Shown one piece after another: positions 1 to 8,396 of a stretch of DNA of 64,000 nt. The notes under the pieces were generated by a model. The model worked only from the letters and a program-made list of their open reading frames with translations, ran no database searches and was not told where the DNA came from. Origin of the DNA: Prauserella flavalba (GTDB lineage Bacteria; Actinomycetota; Actinomycetes; Mycobacteriales; Pseudonocardiaceae); the NCBI RefSeq assembly GCF_003202235.1, contig NZ_MASU01000011.1, positions 162,831 through 226,830 of the forward strand, read 5' to 3'. Positions within the stretch are counted from its first letter, which is position 1, and each line of letters begins with the position of its first letter. The position numbers and the translations under genes are program-made.

Positions 1-137
1 CCCTCGAGTTGACGCCGGGTATGCAGCTGCCGAGCTGGAACGCCATCACCTGGGCGTTCCTCGGAGCGAGCGCCGTGGGTGCCGTCGTGGCGGCGGCGTC
101 TTTCGGGCTTCCCGCCCGACTGGCCAGTTCACGCTGA
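1..137 (+). CDS. C-terminal end of a membrane protein (partial)
   Basis: An open frame runs in from the left edge and stops with TGA at 135-137. The visible 44 residues hold one hydrophobic segment (AITWAFLGASAVGAVVAAAS) followed by a short basic tail ending in RLASSR. This looks like the last transmembrane helix and cytoplasmic end of a permease; an FtsX-type ABC permease or a transporter of the MFS kind would both fit. Too little is present to name a family. The stop lies 33 bases before the next start codon, so the two genes could be cotranscribed. Confidence 0.5.
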   Translation, partial: LELTPGMQLPSWNAITWAFLGASAVGAVVAAASFGLPARLASSR

Positions 138-170
138 CCCGTGTGCGATTGACCGACAAAGGAGCCGATC

Positions 171-1859
171 ATGGCGTTGACCATCCGAGCCCTCGCCGAC
201 CGCGTGTGGGACCACGTCCTGCGTACCGAGCCGCACTATGCACTGCGCAACGGGCAACCCGTCGAGCGACTGCCGTGCGGGTCGCACGAGGAGACGGAAG
301 AAAGAGTCGCGGTGGGCCGGTCCGTGCGCGAGGCGCTCATCGGGATCGACGTTGCCGCGCTCGAGCAGGACGAGCGGAATACAGCCGCTCTGCTCCGCTT
401 CGTCGCCGACGACTGGGCGCGCGCCGACGAGTCATGGTGGTGGCACTTCCCGGTGGCGCCCTACCAGATGTTCGAGTTCAGCCACACGGCGCCGCAGGCG
501 TTCGACGTGATCACCTTCGCCGACTCGACGGCCGACGTCGAGCGTTTCCATGCCCTTGCCGCAGACCTCGCGCGACGGGTACGCGTGGCGGAAGCGAAGC
601 TTCGCGCGCAGGCCGAGCGTGGCTGGGGGATACCGCGCGCGGCGTTGCCGGGGTTCGTGTCCACGGTCGAGGGTATGCGCGTCGCGATGCGACGGTGGCT
701 CACCCTCGACGACTCCCGCCTCGAACCCCTGTCACCGGCCCTGCGGGGCAGGCTGCAGGACGGGCTGCGGCGGGTTGAGGAGAACGACATACTGCCGGCG
801 GTCGACTCGCTCCTGCGCTACCTCGACGGCACGGGGCGTGACACCGCGGCCAGCGGGGTCGGGCTCGGCCAGTACCCCGGAGGCGAGCGGGCGTACCGGG
901 AACTGGTGCGTCAGTACGCCTCGTTCGACATCTCGCCGGAGGAGGTGCACGAGCTCGGGCTCGCCCAGGTCGCCGAGCTGACCGAGCAGATGGCGAAGCT
1001 CCGCGCCGAGGTGGGTTTCGACGGCGACGAAGCCGCGTACCGGAGAGTGCTCGAAGCGGACGAGCGGTTCCACGCACGCGGCGCCGACGACGTCGCCGCG
1101 ACCTACCGGCGGCACATCGCCGCCATCGAGCCACTGGTCGGGCAGTGGTTCTCGGTACTACCCGAAGCAGGCTACGAGGTCGAACGCCTCGATCCCGAGC
1201 TCGAAGCCGGGCTGTCCTACGGCTACTACGAGCAGCCAGGCCCGACAAAACCCGCCGGCCGCTACCGCTACAACGGGTCCGGCCTCGACACGAGGTCCCA
1301 GATCGACGCGGCGACCCTGATCTACCACGAACTTGTCCCCGGCCACCATTTCCACCTCGCCCGCCAGGAGGAAGACGCCGCGCTGCACCCGGTCCGCGGC
1401 GTGCTCGCCCCCGAGCTGCTCGGTGCCTACACGGAGGGTTGGGCCGAGTACGCCGCGTCGCTCGGGACGGAGATGGGCCTCTACACCGACCCATGGGATC
1501 GCTACGGCCACTACGTCCACCAGCGTTTCACCGCGCAACGGCTCGTCGTCGACACCGGGCTCAACGCGCTCGGCTGGTCCCTCGAGGAGGCGGCCAGGTA
1601 CATGGCGTCGACGACCATGGAGTCGCCGGGGCAGATCCGTACCGAAACGCTGCGCTACTCGACCGACATGCCCGGTCAGGCGCTCGGCTACCGCCTCGGC
1701 TTCCTCAAGTTCTGGGAGCTGCGCAGCCGCGCCGCGGAGGCGCTCGGGCCCGCGTTCGACGTCCGCGACTTCCACGAGATCGTTCTCGGCGCCGGCGCCC
1801 TACCGCTCACCGCCGTCGCCGAGAACGTGGCGAGCTTCGTGGCGGAGCGGACCACCTGA
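171..1859 (+). CDS. DUF885 family protein, putative metallopeptidase
   Basis: A 562-residue cytoplasmic protein with no signal peptide. The motif HELVPGHH near residue 386 is the HExxPGHH signature of the DUF885 family, which resembles a zinc-peptidase helix; the downstream EGWAEY segment supplies a plausible glutamate ligand, as in gluzincin-like folds. The length fits the family (about 550-600 residues). The ATG at 171 is preceded by AGGAG at 160-164, a good ribosome-binding site. The substrate is unknown. It precedes a PucR-type regulator but the gap of about 300 bases suggests separate transcription. Confidence 0.85.
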   Translation: MALTIRALADRVWDHVLRTEPHYALRNGQPVERLPCGSHEETEERVAVGRSVREALIGIDVAALEQDERNTAALLRFVADDWARADESWWWHFPVAPYQMFEFSHTAPQAFDVITFADSTADVERFHALAADLARRVRVAEAKLRAQAERGWGIPRAALPGFVSTVEGMRVAMRRWLTLDDSRLEPLSPALRGRLQDGLRRVEENDILPAVDSLLRYLDGTGRDTAASGVGLGQYPGGERAYRELVRQYASFDISPEEVHELGLAQVAELTEQMAKLRAEVGFDGDEAAYRRVLEADERFHARGADDVAATYRRHIAAIEPLVGQWFSVLPEAGYEVERLDPELEAGLSYGYYEQPGPTKPAGRYRYNGSGLDTRSQIDAATLIYHELVPGHHFHLARQEEDAALHPVRGVLAPELLGAYTEGWAEYAASLGTEMGLYTDPWDRYGHYVHQRFTAQRLVVDTGLNALGWSLEEAARYMASTTMESPGQIRTETLRYSTDMPGQALGYRLGFLKFWELRSRAAEALGPAFDVRDFHEIVLGAGALPLTAVAENVASFVAERTT

Positions 1860-2157
1860 AAATGCTTGTCCGACCCGCGGCACGCCAGCTCGCGTCCATT
1901 CGGAAAAGCTCTCCAACAGTGCCCGCACGACCGAAGGCACCGAGGCGTGCACGCCCGGTTCGCCGGGGATTCCCGTGACCGGCGGGGTGCTGAGTTCTTG
2001 CATCAGCTGCTCGAGCACGTCCGGCAGGTAGCTCTCCGGGAACTCCGTCCGCGTCATCTGTCGCACGGCAGGGGGCAAGACACGACATCTGTCGCTCGCA
2101 ATTCGGGGGATGCTGATGCATAGTTGATCCACGCCACTACCACGGGAGGTGTGCGCG
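1860..2157. other. Intergenic stretch with a possible decayed minus-strand ORF
   Basis: Between the DUF885 gene and the PucR-type regulator. A minus-strand frame from ATG 2057 to a stop at 1800, inside the DUF885 gene, reads as a protein-like 85-residue sequence beginning MTRTEFPESYLPDVLEQL. I do not recognise it. Its overlap with a conserved gene and lack of domain features suggest a remnant or a chance frame. No terminator with a T-tract is seen. The regulator's own ribosome-binding site, GGGAGG at 2144-2149, lies at the right end. Confidence 0.3.
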
Positions 2158-3438
2158 ATGGCCGATGACCTGCAGGACATCGTCGACAACCTGGCCGAGC
2201 GGCTGCAGCGGTCCGTGGCGATCGATGACCCGCACATCCGGTTGCTGGCGGCGAGTCGCCATTTCGGTGACGAGGACGCAACGCGAGTGTCGTCGGTGCT
2301 CAACCGCTCGGTCGCCCCGCAGCTGTGCGAGCAAATCCTCGCGCAAGGCATTGCGCAGTGGACAACGCCGGGCCGGGTGATCGTGCCACTGGAGGGCACC
2401 CTGCCGCGGCTGTGCATCCCGATCCGCTGCGCCGGGTTGCTACTGGGCTACCTGTGGCTCATCGACCCCGACTCCACCCTCGGCGATCGGGAGCAGGACG
2501 TTGCCCGGGAAGCGGCCGAGCGCGCCGGTGTGGTTTTGTATCGACAGCTCATCGTGCACGAACGCAGCAGGGCACGGCATGAGGCGATCCTGCGGGAACT
2601 CGTGGCCACCGATCGTGCCATCCGCTCCCAGGCCGTGGACGACCTTCGGGCCGAGCAACTGTTCCCGACCACCGGCATGTACTTCCAGGTCCTCGGCATG
2701 CAGCACCAAGGGCCAGATGGCGTCGCTGCCCCGCAGACCGTCGCCTTGGAAGCCGCCGTCGAAGACGCTCAGAGCTGGATGTCGCAGCGCTCGGCAGCGC
2801 CCGCCTGCGCCCTGATGGCCACCAACAAGTCTCGAGCATGGTTGATGCTCGCCCAGCCCCAACCGCCGTCTCGCCGGGAGCTGGACACGATCTGCAGCAG
2901 ACTCACCGCGCGGTTCGACCGGCTCACCCAGGACGGCGTCCAGCTCGTGCTGGGCATCGGAGGCCTCGCCCACCGCATCGAGGACATTGTCGAGTCCTAT
3001 CGCCAGGCCTTCCTCGCGGTGCGCGCGGCACAGCTCGTGCCCTCTATCGGACCAGTGGCCCGTTGGGGCGCACTCGGTCCCTACCAGCTGTTGCTGAGGA
3101 TGCCTACCGAGGACCTGCTCGCCGCCGCGCAGGTGCCCGCGCTCGTCGCGCTGGACAAAGAAGACGGTCATCGTGGGCTCGTCGCCACGCTGGAGGCGTT
3201 CCTCGACAACGCCGGCGACGTCGCCCGTACCGCGCGACTCCTGAATGTCCACCGCGCGACGCTGTACCACCGGCTCAAGCGAATCGAACAGCTCACCGGC
3301 TGCGAGCTGAGCCAGGGAGACGACCGGTTGACCCTGCACCTGGGATTGAAGCTGCGCGCCCTCGCCGCTGCCCACCGCCACGAGGCAACACCGACCACGG
3401 CCGAAGACAGGCCGACAAGAATTCGCTCGGTATCCTGA
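2158..3438 (+). CDS. PucR/CdaR-type transcriptional regulator
   Basis: A 426-residue regulator. Residues 1-130 look like a GAF-like sensory region (GRVIVPLEG, LCIPIRCAG), the middle resembles the GGDEF-like domain of CdaR/PucR proteins, and the C-terminus is a PucR-type helix-turn-helix with DNAGDVARTARLLNVHRATLYHRL near residue 350. An upstream in-frame GTG at 2149 overlaps the Shine-Dalgarno GGGAGG (2144-2149), so the ATG at 2158, eight bases after it, is the better start. PucR-family proteins commonly activate nearby catabolic genes, so the convergent FAD oxidoreductase and the valine dehydrogenase beyond it are candidate targets; that link is inference. A fragment of a related regulator is found at 8298-8348. 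Confidence 0.88.
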   Translation: MADDLQDIVDNLAERLQRSVAIDDPHIRLLAASRHFGDEDATRVSSVLNRSVAPQLCEQILAQGIAQWTTPGRVIVPLEGTLPRLCIPIRCAGLLLGYLWLIDPDSTLGDREQDVAREAAERAGVVLYRQLIVHERSRARHEAILRELVATDRAIRSQAVDDLRAEQLFPTTGMYFQVLGMQHQGPDGVAAPQTVALEAAVEDAQSWMSQRSAAPACALMATNKSRAWLMLAQPQPPSRRELDTICSRLTARFDRLTQDGVQLVLGIGGLAHRIEDIVESYRQAFLAVRAAQLVPSIGPVARWGALGPYQLLLRMPTEDLLAAAQVPALVALDKEDGHRGLVATLEAFLDNAGDVARTARLLNVHRATLYHRLKRIEQLTGCELSQGDDRLTLHLGLKLRALAAAHRHEATPTTAEDRPTRIRSVS

Positions 3439-3559
3439 CACCGGGTGTCAACCTCCCGGCAGGAGTTGGGGCGTGTCTCGTGCACAAAAACACCGCCGGA
3501 CGCGACACATTCCGCGACGGCTCTCGGAATGCCCGGGGTCCCGTCATCGATAATCGTTC

Positions 3560-4858
3560 TCAGCCGAGGACCGTGCCTGAGTTCTCCGCGTTGTAGGGGC
3601 GTTTGCGGGAGAACGCGGACAGGTCGATCTCCAGTCCGGTGTGCTCGCCGACGAACCGCGCCGGTCGTTCATCATGGTCCACACCGTTCTCGGTCTGCTC
3701 GATGATCGTCGTGAGGAACTTGCCGATGACTGGCGCGTTCTTGAACTGGTTGCCGCTGGTGCCCATGGCGACGTAGAACCCTTCTAGTTCCGTACGGTCG
3801 TAGATGGGTGTCCAGTCGCCGGCGACGTCGTAGACGCCCACGACCCCGCGGGCGCGGTTGGGTATCTCCAACTCCGGCAGTCGTCGCGCGGCGCGCGTGA
3901 CTTGTGCCTCGAACACCGGCATCGTCGGATGCATGGTGACCGCATCCGGGTCATCCACCCACTGCAGGGGATCACACTCCGGTTCCGTACCGCCGACCAG
4001 CAGGCCCCCTCCGACCTCGCCGCGCAGGTACGTCCCCAGGTCCATGTCCGCGATGGAAATCCCGACCCCATCACCGGCGCGGTAACCCGCAGGAGCCGCC
4101 ACATGCGCGACCTCCTGCCGCAATGGCCGGCAAGCCACCGTGAAATCCGCGCCGACGCCGGCGAGCTTGTTGATCCGCGACGACCACGGCCCCGCGGCGT
4201 TGACCACGACGCCACACGGGATCCTGCTGCCGTCGGCACACGTGACGGCCGTTACCCGGCCGTTGGCCCGCTCGACTCTGTGCACGGTCGCGTGGAATCG
4301 GAACTCGGCACCATGGGCTTTCGCGGCAACGGCCAGATTCTGCGCTGCCAGCGCGGGATCGCTCACGAAACCCGCGTCGGGCGTGTAGACCGCGCCCAGT
4401 GTGGTCTCAGCGTTGGCCCAAAAACGGTCGTCGTCAATGCGCTTTGGGGGCCAGTACCGGCCGACATCGATACCAGGTATCCGCTCCCTCAGATCCGCAC
4501 TCGTCCACTCCTCGAACGGGACGCCGACCTCCTTGAACAGTGGCAGGTACATCGACCGCGGTGCGGCCGGGACATCCAGCATCGCCAACCCGCATCGCTC
4601 GAACCGGGCAAGGCCCCCGACGTCGCTGCCAAGGTGCTCCGCCCACGACCGCCAGGCGAAGTGCGCCTCCCACGCCGCTGAGACGCTGGCCAAGGTGGAA
4701 AAGTTGAACCGCACCACCGCGCTCGACGCGCCCGTGGAGCCATGTCCCGCGCCTCCGGCCTTGTCGACAACCGTCACCCGCCAGCCGCGCCGAGCAAGTT
4801 CCAGCGCGATCGACGCGCCGACGACACCCGACCCGATCACCACGACATCCGTGGCCAT
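3560..4858 (-). CDS. NAD(P)/FAD-dependent oxidoreductase (DAO / sarcosine oxidase type)
   Basis: A 432-residue flavoprotein. The N-terminus VVVIGSGVVGASIALELARR is a classic dinucleotide-binding GxGxxG fold followed by an acidic end of beta 2 (VVDKAGG). The rest matches the D-amino-acid oxidase/glycine oxidase/sarcosine oxidase beta superfamily, including a C-terminal GDWTPIYDRTELEGFYVAMGTSGNQFKNAPVIG stretch typical of the FAD-closing loop. The start is ATG 4858, preceded by GGGAG; a longer frame extends upstream but lacks domain content. It probably oxidises a secondary or alpha-amino acid to an imine with release of hydrogen peroxide. Divergent from valine dehydrogenase and convergent with the PucR-type regulator, it looks like part of an amino-acid catabolic locus. 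Confidence 0.85.
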   Translation of the reverse strand: MATDVVVIGSGVVGASIALELARRGWRVTVVDKAGGAGHGSTGASSAVVRFNFSTLASVSAAWEAHFAWRSWAEHLGSDVGGLARFERCGLAMLDVPAAPRSMYLPLFKEVGVPFEEWTSADLRERIPGIDVGRYWPPKRIDDDRFWANAETTLGAVYTPDAGFVSDPALAAQNLAVAAKAHGAEFRFHATVHRVERANGRVTAVTCADGSRIPCGVVVNAAGPWSSRINKLAGVGADFTVACRPLRQEVAHVAAPAGYRAGDGVGISIADMDLGTYLRGEVGGGLLVGGTEPECDPLQWVDDPDAVTMHPTMPVFEAQVTRAARRLPELEIPNRARGVVGVYDVAGDWTPIYDRTELEGFYVAMGTSGNQFKNAPVIGKFLTTIIEQTENGVDHDERPARFVGEHTGLEIDLSAFSRKRPYNAENSGTVLG

Positions 4859-5173
4859 AGACCCACTCCCTCGCGTTACAGCATGCGCGACGCGGACAAC
4901 GCACGATGACACCCATTGTCGAGACGCATGGAGCCACGCAGCATCAAGCGTTTGTCGGACCTCTCTTGGCCAAACGACGTCATCCGTCGAAGACGTGGAC
5001 CGACCCTGCGAAAGCGCTGTATCTGATCTGCAGCGCCTGCGGTCAGCCAGCACGACGGAGCGTGGCCCACCGGCTCGTGCCGTGTCGGTGCCCGATGGGA
5101 GAGCTCTGCGACGTCTTCCTCGGCGTTCTTCCGGCATGCCGACGAGTCCGTCGGTGGACTTCTGCCCCGGCGC

Positions 5174-5202
5174 TTGCCGCGTCGTGGGGCTCAAACTATG
5201 GT
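5174..5202 (+). promoter_or_regulatory. Candidate housekeeping promoter for the valine dehydrogenase leader
   Basis: TTGCCG (5174-5179) and TATGGT (5197-5202) are separated by 17 bases, matching a sigma-70-type -35/-10 pair. Transcription starting about seven bases after the -10 would begin at or next to the ATG at 5209, giving a leaderless leader peptide. The promoter was assigned by inspection only. Confidence 0.55.
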
Positions 5203-5208
5203 AGGTCC

Positions 5209-5247
5209 ATGGTCTTCGGTTTGATCATTATGTGCGGCGCAGGCTGA
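5209..5247 (+). CDS. Putative regulatory leader peptide MVFGLIIMCGAG
   Basis: A 12-codon ORF (ATG 5209, stop TGA 5245-5247) that starts at the predicted transcription start. Seven of its residues are Val, Phe, Leu, Ile, Ile, Met and Cys, clustered directly before a hairpin and an intrinsic terminator. That arrangement is the hallmark of ribosome-mediated attenuation. The hydrophobic codons overlap the substrate range of the downstream valine dehydrogenase. A weak AGGT sits 3 bases before the ATG, but leaderless initiation, common in actinobacteria, is the simpler reading. Confidence 0.55.
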   Translation: MVFGLIIMCGAG

Positions 5248-5265
5248 CGGATCACCGCCTGCGCC
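5236..5265 (+). promoter_or_regulatory. Hairpin overlapping the end of the leader peptide
   Basis: A perfect 9-bp stem, 5236-5244 with 5257-5265, and a 12-base loop containing the leader peptide stop codon. In an attenuator this would be the pause or 1:2 hairpin, disrupted by a ribosome on the last leader codons. I could not find a strong alternative (antiterminator) pairing with the terminator; only short partial matches are visible. Confidence 0.5.
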
Positions 5266-5267
5266 TA

Positions 5268-5301
5268 CCTCTCGTGCCATTCGCACGGGAGGTTTTTTGT
5301 T
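5268..5301 (+). terminator. Intrinsic terminator upstream of valine dehydrogenase
   Basis: A 10-bp stem (5268-5277 with 5283-5292, one G-U pair), a 5-base loop CATTC, and the run TTTTTT immediately after it (5293-5298). It lies about 95 bases before the valine dehydrogenase start and after the leader peptide, so it can only act as an attenuator of that gene. T-tract terminators are uncommon in this window, which makes this one stand out. Confidence 0.75.
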
Positions 5302-5394
5302 GGTCCAGCAACCCGCCCTGCTGAGACGGGGCAGTGTTGTCCGATGCCGCCGGCACCCTTCCGGCGGATCGTCCACTCCCACAAGGAGCCAAGA

Positions 5395-6492
5395 ATGCCT
5401 GGTGTTGTCGAATCCACCGAACATGAACAGGTCGTGTCCTGCCGCGATCAAGCCAGCGGACTGCACGCGATCATCGCTATCCATTCCACCGTGCTCGGGC
5501 CCGCCCTCGGCGGAACCCGGTTCTACCCGTACGGCTCCGAAGAGGACGCGCTCAGCGACGTTCTCCGGCTCTCGCGCGCGATGACCCACAAGGCGGCGTG
5601 CGCGGGCCTGGATCTGGGTGGCGGCAAGGCGGTCATCATCGGCGATCCTGTCGAGCTGAAGACGGAGCCGCTGTTGCGTGCCTACGGCAGGTTCGTGGAA
5701 TCCCTGGCAGGCCGCTATTACACGGCCTGCGACGTCGGCACGTTTCCCGACGACATGGACGTGATCGCCCGGGAAAGCCGCTTCGTGACAGGCAGGACGC
5801 GCGCACACGGCGGTGCAGGCGACTCCTCGGAACTGACCGCGTTCGGCGTCTTCATGGCGATGCGCGCGGCCGCCGCGCACACCTGGGCAACCCCGTCCTT
5901 GCGTGGCAGGCGGGTGGGGGTCGCGGGCGCGGGCAAAGTCGGTCGCAGACTGGTCGAACACCTCCTCGCCGATGGCGCATCGATCGTCGTAGCCGACGTG
6001 GCGAGCGCCGCCGTAGACCAACTCCGCAGCCACCACCCGGAGGTCGAGGCCGAGGACCCGCAGAAACTCCTCGCCCGAGACCTGGACGTCTACGCGCCCT
6101 GCGCACTCGGCGGAGTGCTCAACGACGAGACCGTCCCCGCGCTGCAGGCAGAGATCGTGTGCGGAGGTGCGAACAACCAGCTTGCCCACGCTGGGATCGC
6201 CACGCTACTGCGTGAGTACGGCGTCCTCTACCTGCCGGACTATGTGGTCAACGCCGGAGGACTGATCCAGGTCGCCGACGAGATCGCCGGCTTCAATGAA
6301 CAGCGCGCCCGCGCGCGCGCTGAAAAGATCTTCGACACCTGCCAGCGCATCCTCGCCATGGCAACCGACCACGACATCTCGCCGGCTCAGGCGGCCGACC
6401 ACCTCGCCGAACAGCGCATCGCCGACATCGCCCGCCCGCGTGGCAGCTGGAGGCTGGACCAGGCCACCGCGCCGCGCGAGGTCGCGCCGTGA
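5395..6492 (+). CDS. vdh: Valine (branched-chain amino acid) dehydrogenase
   Basis: A 365-residue NAD-dependent Glu/Leu/Phe/Val dehydrogenase, closest in my recollection to Streptomyces valine dehydrogenase in length and motifs: [18 protein letters not shown], then [15 protein letters not shown] with the catalytic lysine, and a Rossmann domain [16 protein letters not shown] near residue 182. It deaminates valine, leucine and isoleucine to 2-oxo acids with NAD, feeding branched-chain acyl-CoA supply. The start ATG 5395 has AAGGAG at 5383-5388; an upstream in-frame ATG at 5344 lacks a site. Its stop overlaps the start of an ACT-domain gene (GTGA), implying translational coupling. Expression is probably governed by the leader peptide and terminator upstream. 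Confidence 0.9.
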   Translation: MPGVVESTEHEQVVSCRDQASGLHAIIAIHSTVLGPALGGTRFYPYGSEEDALSDVLRLSRAMTHKAACAGLDLGGGKAVIIGDPVELKTEPLLRAYGRFVESLAGRYYTACDVGTFPDDMDVIARESRFVTGRTRAHGGAGDSSELTAFGVFMAMRAAAAHTWATPSLRGRRVGVAGAGKVGRRLVEHLLADGASIVVADVASAAVDQLRSHHPEVEAEDPQKLLARDLDVYAPCALGGVLNDETVPALQAEIVCGGANNQLAHAGIATLLREYGVLYLPDYVVNAGGLIQVADEIAGFNEQRARARAEKIFDTCQRILAMATDHDISPAQAADHLAEQRIADIARPRGSWRLDQATAPREVAP

Positions 6493-6797
6493 CGAGAGTC
6501 GACTCCGAGCGCGGCACGACGACGGAGGACGCGTTCGTTCGGCAACGCCTCGGCATGCACGTCGCCGGATTCGACGGGGTCCTGCGCGTCATCAGCCTGC
6601 TGCACCAACGGCGTTACGCAGTGCGCTCACTCCGCATGGAACCCACCGGTGTCCAGACCTGGATGCTCCACCTCGTCGTCGACACCACCCCACCCGATGC
6701 AACGACGAACCTGCTCGTCAAAAGACTCAACCGGCTGCCAAGCACGCTCAAAGTCCGCCCCAAGGCAACCAAGGCGATCAGTTCAATCTGGGACTAG
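6489..6797 (+). CDS. Small ACT-like domain protein coupled to vdh
   Basis: A 102-residue protein starting at GTG 6489, overlapping the vdh stop by four bases. Residues 25-85 read like a single ACT domain: [20 protein letters not shown] resembles the first beta-alpha-beta unit of acetohydroxyacid synthase small subunits such as IlvM/IlvN, followed by a second strand [10 protein letters not shown] and a helix [14 protein letters not shown] domains usually bind amino acids and regulate partner enzymes. A direct role as a branched-chain amino-acid-sensing regulator of the dehydrogenase is inference from the overlap. There is no catalytic domain. It could alternatively be an orphan small subunit of acetohydroxyacid synthase. 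Confidence 0.6.
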   Translation: MTRVDSERGTTTEDAFVRQRLGMHVAGFDGVLRVISLLHQRRYAVRSLRMEPTGVQTWMLHLVVDTTPPDATTNLLVKRLNRLPSTLKVRPKATKAISSIWD

Positions 6798-6888
6798 CCG
6801 TACCGCCCGGCAGACTGCGTCTGGCCCGGTGCGCGGTGAAGGAACGCCGACCACTGCGCCGAGCACCGGAGCGCTTCCAGTCCCGGTC

Positions 6889-7040
6889 TCCACCGCGCAG
6901 CGCCGGGCCCGCATCAAAGTCCGGGTGCTGCGCCGGTGGGGCCCGGCGCGGACGGCGTTCTTCCTGGGATTGAACCCATCCACGGTGCACCGGGTGCAGG
7001 TCCGCTCCGGGCTCGCCTGCTGTGCGGAGCGGCGATCGCG
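6889..7040 (+). pseudogene. Remnant of an IS481-like transposase N-terminus
   Basis: The frame here reads WGPARTAFFLGLNPSTVHRV and then VRSGLA, which resembles the helix-turn-helix of IS481-family transposases. There is no DDE domain and the frame breaks soon after 7020. The flanking sequence from 6798 to 7281 has no intact gene and no recognisable terminal inverted repeats. I read it as a decayed insertion sequence. Only the short N-terminal similarity supports this. Confidence 0.4.
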
Positions 7041-7281
7041 CAGCGACCGGAGCTCTGGCGAGTGGTCGTACCGAGAGCGCCGAACCTCGACCCGATCGGT
7101 GCGGGCCGCCCCGCGATCGAGGGCTGCCTGCTGTTCGCAGCGTCGTGGCGTCCTCTCAGACGCTGGGGAGCGCCGGCGTGTTCCGGTCCGCGTCCGCGTG
7201 AAGGCGGGCGGCAAACTTGCGTGCGTGCCAAGGTGGGCAGCGTGGGTCGGCAAAGGAAGCTCGACTAGGGACGAGGACGTT

Positions 7282-7683
7282 TCACACCTCGGGGATGCGG
7301 CTGTCCACAGTGGCGATCGGTCGTGCGAGTTCGACCACCTCCTGCAGCCTGGCCATCATCGCGGCGTCCCCCGACACCTGTGCGTCGGGCACGGGTATCT
7401 CGCGACCCTCCCGCTCGGCTCGGGCCGAGCGCATCATCGTGGTCCAGTCGACGCTCACCGTGGCATCCGGCGTGGTCGCCGGGGGTCCCAGCAGGAACCG
7501 TGCTCCCGTTGCGGAGATCTCGAAGGTCCAGTACTCCACGCCGCTCGGCGCCCCGTCGAGGCGGTACGTCAGCGAGTGCGTACCGCCGAAGGCCGCGGCG
7601 GCCTTCTTCACTGCCACCGAGTCGGCGAGCAGTCGATTCATCTGCGCGACGTGGTCGGGGGACATGAATTCTGGGATCTGCAT
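7282..7683 (-). CDS. SCP2 sterol-binding domain-like protein
   Basis: A 133-residue protein from ATG 7683. The pattern fits a single SCP2-type fold: LTYRLDG, YWTFEISATGARFLLGPP, DATVSVDWTTMMRSA and a final helix QVSGDAAMMARLQEVVELA. Such domains bind hydrophobic ligands in the cytoplasm. A modest GAGGAG-type site precedes the ATG. It lies alone among gene fragments, so its function in this strain is uncertain, but the frame is intact and codon use looks like its neighbours. Confidence 0.6.
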   Translation of the reverse strand: MQIPEFMSPDHVAQMNRLLADSVAVKKAAAAFGGTHSLTYRLDGAPSGVEYWTFEISATGARFLLGPPATTPDATVSVDWTTMMRSARAEREGREIPVPDAQVSGDAAMMARLQEVVELARPIATVDSRIPEV

Positions 7684-7773
7684 GCTCGCTACTCCTCCTC
7701 AGGGCTGGGCGTCGATTATCGCCGCCGCGTCACGCTGAGGGGCCCGCCAGTCGTCGAAACCTCGGGATCACTC

Positions 7774-8058
7774 ATGCGACTGTTGTTTCGGGGCACCGTA
7801 GCGCTGGGCTGCTACACAGGGTTGGCCACGACCATCGTTCCTCCCGTGCTGAACGGACTGCGGGCCTCGCATCCCGAACTGACGGTGGACATCTCGGTTG
7901 GCGCCGACGACGACCTGCTGCCCGCACTCGATGCGGGCCGCCTGGATGTTGCCAGCCTGTACGGCAGGTTCTCTCCGGCCGATCTGCGCCGGGAGGTCGC
8001 CCACGAGACCGAGGTGATGGCGCTCCTCCCCGCAGACCACCCGCTGGCGGACGAGTAG
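7774..8058 (+). pseudogene. Truncated LysR-type regulator (substrate-binding domain only)
   Basis: The frame reads GTVALGCYTGLATTIVPPVL, then a helix LRASHPELTVDISVG, LDAGRLDVASLYG and MALLPADHPLADE. This is the first subdomain of a LysR substrate-binding domain. The N-terminal helix-turn-helix is missing and the C-terminal half is cut off by a TAG stop at 8056-8058. It is a broken gene within the decay zone. Confidence 0.65.
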
Positions 8059-8297
8059 TCCGTCGCCTCGACCACGCTGACGGCCGAGGAACGCCCGATC
8101 GCCACCCGTCCACTGCGCCCTCGTACCGGCGTGACCACCGTCGTCGCGGTGACTCCGCCGCACCTCGTGCTCAACCCGCGAGCGAGCCCGGGCGGCGGTC
8201 GACCACGCCGTGTCCGCCCTGCACCGTCCCGCAACGTGATCGGACACTCCGGAAAGGACTGTCCAGGACGGACGCTTGCAGGTCGCGTCGCCTCGCC

Positions 8298-8348
8298 GCC
8301 CACACCGAAATGGCGACTCGCCGCGCGCAGCCGAATGTGTGGGTTGTC
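8298..8348 (-). pseudogene. Fragment of a PucR-type regulator
   Basis: Reading the minus strand gives DNPHIRLRAASRHFGV, matching DDPHIRLLAASRHFGD in the intact regulator at 2158-3438, and the DNA is also clearly similar (the stretch GGCGAGTCGCCATTTCGGTG is identical). Only about 17 residues are recognisable. It is fused in frame to the S9 peptidase fragment upstream, so the two remnants were joined by rearrangement. Confidence 0.55.
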
Positions 8349-8396
8349 AACAGCGCCCGTCCTCGGCGAACGCGCCGTCGGGCTAGAACCAACTCT

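Noticed and set aside
4906..5247. A 113-codon plus-strand ORF ending in the leader peptide
   Set aside because: Its upstream part lacks protein-like features and overlaps the predicted promoter; only the last 12 codons lie downstream of the likely transcription start.
5268..5301. T-box riboswitch upstream of vdh
   Set aside because: The conserved T-box sequence (AGGGTGG-type) and a specifier loop are not visible; a peptide leader explains the layout better.
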